Origin: Acridotheres tristis
Lineage: Eukaryota > Chordata > Aves > Passeriformes > Sturnidae
Assembly (NCBI GenBank): GCA_037013685.1
Contig: CM072895.1
Span: 10,948,463-11,012,462 of the forward strand
Length of the DNA: 64,000 nt
Direction: 5' to 3'
Part shown: one piece after another, positions 59,401-64,000 of the stretch
How positions within the stretch are numbered: position 1 is the first letter of the stretch
Layout of the letters: every line of letters starts with the position of its first letter
The notes under the pieces: model-generated
Database searches by the model: none
Seen by the model: the letters and a program-made list of their open reading frames with translations, nothing else
What the model was told of the DNA's origin: nothing
Translations under genes and position numbers: made by a program

Positions 59401-61924
59401 GCAGGGAGAATTGGATGTGCAAGCAGGTGAGTGTGCCTGTGGTTCAAGGAGGAGGGGGAGCCATTCTTCCTTGGGGTCCATAGCAGGATGTTTCTTGTCA
59501 CTGACGCTGGGCTATTGGAGATTCAATCACTTTTATCTTCCCCTCTCTCTCAATCCAAATGCCTTTTCATATTAGAAAATTAGAATCAGCTCTGCTCATG
59601 CAAGATTTATTAGCTCTGCTGAGCAATACCACAGAAGAGTAAATGATGTCGCATTTCAGGGGCTTTTTACACATTATGACCAAACTTGCAACTTCTTAAG
59701 TATTTTTCCATTGAGCCACTGCAGGATGTTAAAGGGATGAGGAGACAAACTTCTCTCTGGAAATAGTTCTGCACCAGTTCAGATGTCTTTTCTTTATTAT
59801 CAGAATGATTGGATTTGGATTCTAATACAGATCTTTCCTTTGGGCTCAGTTTCTGTGCTTATTGCTCTGGAAATCAAACTCTGAGAACTGAGCCTGTTTG
59901 TCACATTTTTTTCTTGGGTCCCTTTGTAGAAACTCTTTGGTGCTAAAATGGGTGTCTTTGGAGCTTTGCTGCTAGCTGGCACTCATTTACATCTGAAGAA
60001 GGCAAATCTTGTTTCCTGCTTATTTTTTTTCCGTTGTGTTATGCACTGGGTGGCTTCTTTTTAAAATGCCTTCTGACCTTGTGCTGTACGCAGCTCATGT
60101 TTTGCGTAGTTATGGTCCTTCGGTCTTCAGGTAGTAGATGTTAAAGCTCTTTAAAGAAATTAATGAATTTAGGCTCATACCACTCAACAAATGTTATTGT
60201 GGGCATACATGGGGGATTGGATGATTTTCCTGTGAATCCATGTCAGAGATTGAAACAGATATTAGGTCTCATCTCTCCTGCCTCTGGACTTCAGCCACAA
60301 GGCTTGTTTGTGAGGATTTTCACTTTCAAATTGCTTTGCAGGCATTAAATCCATGCAGCATCCTCGTGGGCTGGCTGCACAGGGGGGTCACTCAGCCACA
60401 AGAGTCAGAATGACCAGTTGCTGAGAGCCTCTGCCTGAGCTGCTGTTCAGTTTTTCTCCCCATGTCAAAAACTAAAGCACTTGAGATACATAGTATTTCA
60501 CTGATGCTACCTACACAAATCCCTGGTGCTCTGCAGCATTTCACCCCTCTCAGAATGGGCATCTTGTATGTAGCCCTTACGCAAAAATGGCTGTTGTGAA
60601 GGTAAACACCATTTTTCTGCTAGATCTGGTTTGGAATGTTCTCACAAGGAGCAAATTTTTCTCCAGCCATAATTATTTAGGAAAGTAGACAGTACCACAC
60701 AGGGATACTGATGCCACTGCTGAAGTGTCTCACACCAAAACCAGCATTAAACAACAGAAGCTGGAATCAAGCTGTGGATGGGAGTGTTCATTCCTAGCTT
60801 CATTTGCTGTCATTATGGTGTGGTGGAGCCCAGCACCTGCAGCTGAGCTTCTGCCAGTCTTTTGTCTATTTGGATCGAACTTTTTCTTGACATGGCAGAG
60901 CTGTTGGGAGGATTGCAGTGCAGACAGGGTGGAGGAGAGGTTTGGGCAGCCTCATGGTTAAGGCTCCAAATGCTCAGCAGCATCCTCTGCTTGGCAGGTG
61001 TAAAGGGACTTAATAAAAATCAGGCAGTACTAATTACATTTGAAATAACACCATATTTGGACCTGTCCAAGTGCCAGCCTAACTTGGTGCAAAGTTTTGC
61101 CATTCATCTTAACAAAAGCCATTTCTGAAGAGCTGTGTGGCTGGCAGGGAGGTTTCTCATCAGGTGCTTGGGAGGCAGATACACTTGACAGGCAGAAGGA
61201 CTTGACTTCTTCCCCTTCCATGTACAAGCACTATATATTATTCAGGGTCTTCTTAAGTCAATGCTGGGTTATTAATCGGTCGTTTCTCTGCATGTTAAAT
61301 TTGCCTACTAATTTTGAGGCTCTGGGAGAGGACTGTGGGTATGAGATTGCACAGTATTTTCTTTCCCTGTGTGAGTCTCTGAACACCCGTGTGTGCAATC
61401 TGTGGCTGCTGCACCCCCTTGCTTTGGGTTCAGATGACATACTTCTGCCTGCACAGCAGCTGCATGGGGAGGTGAGGTCCAGGTTATTGACGTAATGTTC
61501 CTGTTTCCAGATAGTCACGGATGGTGGGAGAAGCAGGGCCAAGGATAGAGCAATAAAAGCATTGTTGAACCTTGAGGTGCCAAGCAAGACCCTCACACAC
61601 CACCTCCTAAGGACTAGGGGTGCTACAGTCTCAGGTGTCACTCTGGTATGGTGTCCAGGTGTGGGGCAGGCATTGTACACAGGCCAGGAGGGGTTTGATC
61701 CATGACATAGATGCTATCCACCTCCCCTTGGCTCCTGCTCTTTTTGCAGACTGATGTAATGAGTTATTTGTAGCTGGTTTGGAGACAGCCTCTTGCCTTG
61801 GGACTCTCTCTCCCCTGTACCCCAGCCAGACTTTATGCTCTGGTCTCCTCTCCCTCCACAAGCTCTGGCGGTGCTGCCTGTGGTAGGCAAAGCACGTGGG
61901 CCAGTAGCGCCTGCACGTTCCAGG

Positions 61925-62180
61925 AATCACGTCAGCTGTCATTACTTACATTACCTTGATTGGGAACAGTCAGTTATGTCACCGTTCATCATCGCATCTC
62001 TCCCAGGAGACGCTGAAGAAGGAGGAGAGGAGCAGGAATTATAAAGCGCTTCTGCGGTGCTCTGCCAATCCCACTGCTCCGTTGGCTGAACATCTGTCAT
62101 CAGGCAGCTTGAAGAGAAGGTGCTTTGTCTGATGGATCTTCCCATTGTAGCTCCACAGGGAGGAGCCTTCTGCAACACCA
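61925..62180. promoter_or_regulatory. Possible conserved non-coding element (weak)
   Basis: Contains GTCATTACTTACATTACC near 61937, CATCATCGCATC near 61987, GAATTATAAAGCGC near 62035 and a handful of CpGs. Some AT-core sites, no repeat, no exon. Composition only. Confidence 0.27.
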
Positions 62181-64000
62181 GGAGTGCCTCATGGGAAGAG
62201 CACTGGGGACTCTTGGAGAGTTTAACATGAAGGAAATAATGCTGCTGCATGGGAAGCTCTGTGGGGTACCACAGTAGAGCATGTTGGGCAGCTGGGGCCA
62301 CAGGAGGGGCTCTGCTGGCTGAGGGCTGCTTTGAGCCAGGTAGAGTTACCAAAACTGTCTCCAGTGCAAATGAGTTAGAGCTTGAACTTGGACATTGTCC
62401 CCATGTGTGACTGTGGAGGATTTCTGCTCATGTCTCAGTTGGGATTTCATCCTCCCTTTGGCCAGGAGCACCAAATTCCCCAGATGAGAATGAGATCTGT
62501 GTTTTGATGAAGGAAAGTTCTTATTTCTAATAGAGAATTATCTGCAAAGTTTCCAGGCCTCTGCCCCAATTGATTTGGGAATTTGACTCCAGTTCCAGCA
62601 ATGAGTCTCTTTGACTCTGATCCCCCTGGCAGGAGGGGCAGTAGCTGTGTCCATCTCTGGTGGCAAAGACCATGATGCCATGTGTAGGGAGGAAGACTGT
62701 CGAGCAGTCTCCTGTGAATGAATTTGTGACTGAACTAACGGTGGGTTTGAGATGATAAGAAGAAATAGGAGCTTTGTGGCTGTAGCCAGGAGGTGCTCCA
62801 GGGCTGTAAGGCCAGGGTCCCCAAGGCTGTGTGACAAGGTTGTCAAGGCTGAAAGCAGGAAAAGTTCAAGAAGCACATAGCCCAGCAGGACAAACTGGGA
62901 GGTGGGGAAGACAGTCGTGTTTCATGCTACGTGTACTGGTCCTGGCACTGTGACATGGGAGAAACACTGTCTGTGCTCACATTTTCACTTCTGTTAACTG
63001 GGCAGAGAGCAAGGGTGGCTTGACAAAAGCTGGACCTCAGTGAGTTCCAGTATGTGGGTATTCAACCCAGCTTGGGACCTGGCAGTGCCTCTCTGGAGAT
63101 CAAGCCACTAAAGGGGAAGAAAGCCAGGACAGGAGAGGTCTGTACCCAGAGTCCAAATTGGGGAAGGAAGGGAAGTTGTCTAGTTCTGTATCTTTCTCCT
63201 TGGAGCAGCTCTGTCACAGGTATGAAGACTCTTCAAAGGGGAGTGGTAAAACACACAGAGGAACTGGCTGGCACCAGCAGTGGCACACAGGTGCTGCACG
63301 AGGGTGGCAGGGGCATCACTGCAGTTTCTCTTAGCTGAGTTTGAAGAGCTCTTGCTGTCCCCATCTTTAGGGGTAGGCACTGTTGTGCTGGATGGCCCAG
63401 GTGCACGGAGTTTGCTAGGCAAGGAAGAGATTGAAAAGGGTACATGGAAGAGAATTGTTATTGAGGACAGGTGGGTTTCCATTGTGGGTGGATAGCTAGT
63501 GAAGTGAGTAAATACTTGCTATAAACATGTTCAGAGCATCTCTGTGTGAAGAACCCAGCACAGCTTTTCTGAGAGAATAGAAAGAGAGCCCGGGTTCCGT
63601 TCATATGTCTGTTTTCATTTCTTTTCTTCTTCTGGTCAACTGTGGCTGTAGATAAGAGTTTTCTATTTGAAGTTCAGAAGGGAAGGGAAACCCATTGTTA
63701 GAAGGGGAGACATTTTTTTTGCTTGATATCTATCTCCAGCAACACAGTGGAGAAGGAAAAGATTTGCTATGATAAAGGTAGGTTTAAGGAGGAAAAAAAA
63801 AAAGGCACATTGAGTGTTGCTTTTCTCTGTACTTCAAAGCCTAAAGTAATATGGAACAGTATAAAAGAAGAGAGAAAAAAAAACAGCCTAGCCCAGCCTC
63901 TGCACGGGGGCTGAGAGTGCCATAATAGAGCACCATCCTGGCCAGAAATCCAGAGCTCTGCCTGAGGTGTTCATCGGGGCTTGGCATGGTGGTGTTCAGT

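Larger units (their letters stand above)
1..64000 (+). other. ERI3: ERI3 gene, internal part (five coding exons and their introns)
   Basis: Five exons on the + strand give one continuous reading frame when joined at GT-AG sites. The translation matches vertebrate ERI3, a member of the ERI1/Snipper group of DEDDh 3'-5' exoribonucleases, as I recall the human protein. Family knowledge: ERI3 is a metal-dependent RNA exonuclease first reported as a prion protein interactor; its natural substrates are poorly defined. Total coding length in the window is 611 bases (269+117+60+92+73). Exon phases agree: the first exon takes one base from an exon upstream of the window, the next two introns are phase 0, the exon ending at 24473 leaves two bases (AT) completed by G at 44163, and the last exon ends in phase 0. 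The start codon, 5' exon(s), final exon(s), stop codon and UTRs are not in view. Identification is very secure; the species is not. Confidence 0.96.
44236..64000 (+). other. ERI3: ERI3 intron, 5' part (at least 19.8 kb)
   Basis: Starts with donor GTACTT. It contains a long A run, CR1 fragments of different ages (48225-48560, 50035-51065, 53460-53755), candidate conserved blocks (45130-45450, 51385-51715, 57775-58030, 58870-59400, 61925-62180) and simple repeats. The stretches 45.5-48.2, 53.8-57.7, 59.4-61.9 and 62.2-64.0 kb hold nothing else that I can support. The final ERI3 exon(s) are not seen, so this intron probably runs beyond the window. Confidence 0.85.

Noticed and set aside
1..64000. 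tRNA, rRNA, snRNA or CRISPR-type arrays
   Set aside because: No tRNA-like A/B box pairs in hairpin context, no regularly spaced direct repeats and no rRNA motifs were noticed on reading. A Infernal/tRNAscan run would be decisive.

Overview
The window is a stretch of vertebrate, most probably bird, nuclear DNA. It holds the middle of one large split gene on the + strand and no other gene I can support. The gene is recognised as ERI3 (ERI1 exoribonuclease family member 3, also called prion protein interactor PRNPIP). Five short coding exons read in order, all flanked by GT-AG splice sites and with matching phases: 1903-2171, 15890-16006, 22130-22189, 24382-24473 and 44163-44235. Joined, they encode about 204 residues: the end of the N-terminal region and most of the DEDDh 3'-5' exonuclease domain, including the ExoI motif DFEAT and the ExoII motif with GDWD. 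The first exon(s) lie upstream of the window. The final exon(s), which should carry the ExoIII His/Asp and the C-terminus, were not found and probably lie downstream.

Everything else is intron: at least 1.9 kb, then 13.7 kb, 6.1 kb, 2.2 kb, 19.7 kb and at least 19.8 kb. The introns are CpG-poor and rich in TG/CA. They contain CR1 LINE fragments of several ages. The one at 53460-53755 has the 3' tail typical of bird CR1, while those near 48.2 kb and 50.0 kb look like much older sauropsid CR1 copies. There are also two probable MIR-type SINE fossils and scattered A/T runs. The bird CR1 type, the absence of mammalian SINEs such as Alu, and an ERI3 protein close to but distinct from the human one point to a bird; the species cannot be named.

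The most interesting non-coding signal is a series of discrete blocks in the introns that differ from their surroundings. They are rich in TAATTA/ATTTA homeodomain-type sites, keep CpG dinucleotides, and have almost no simple repeats. The best are at 10740-10990, 14820-15250, 22540-22945, 33210-33520, 34330-34640, 39715-40330, 51385-51715 and 58870-59400. They look like conserved non-coding elements, possibly enhancers of a neighbouring developmental gene hosted in ERI3 introns. That is inference from composition alone, because no alignment could be run. A second notable signal is a pair of related sequences 1.53 kb apart (41547-41660 and 43068-43194) that share an identical 29-base core and align without gaps beyond it.

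No RNA gene, CRISPR array, complete mobile element, promoter or polyadenylation signal of a gene could be supported. The many open frames over 60 codons are chance frames, and several start only with TTG, CTG or GTG.
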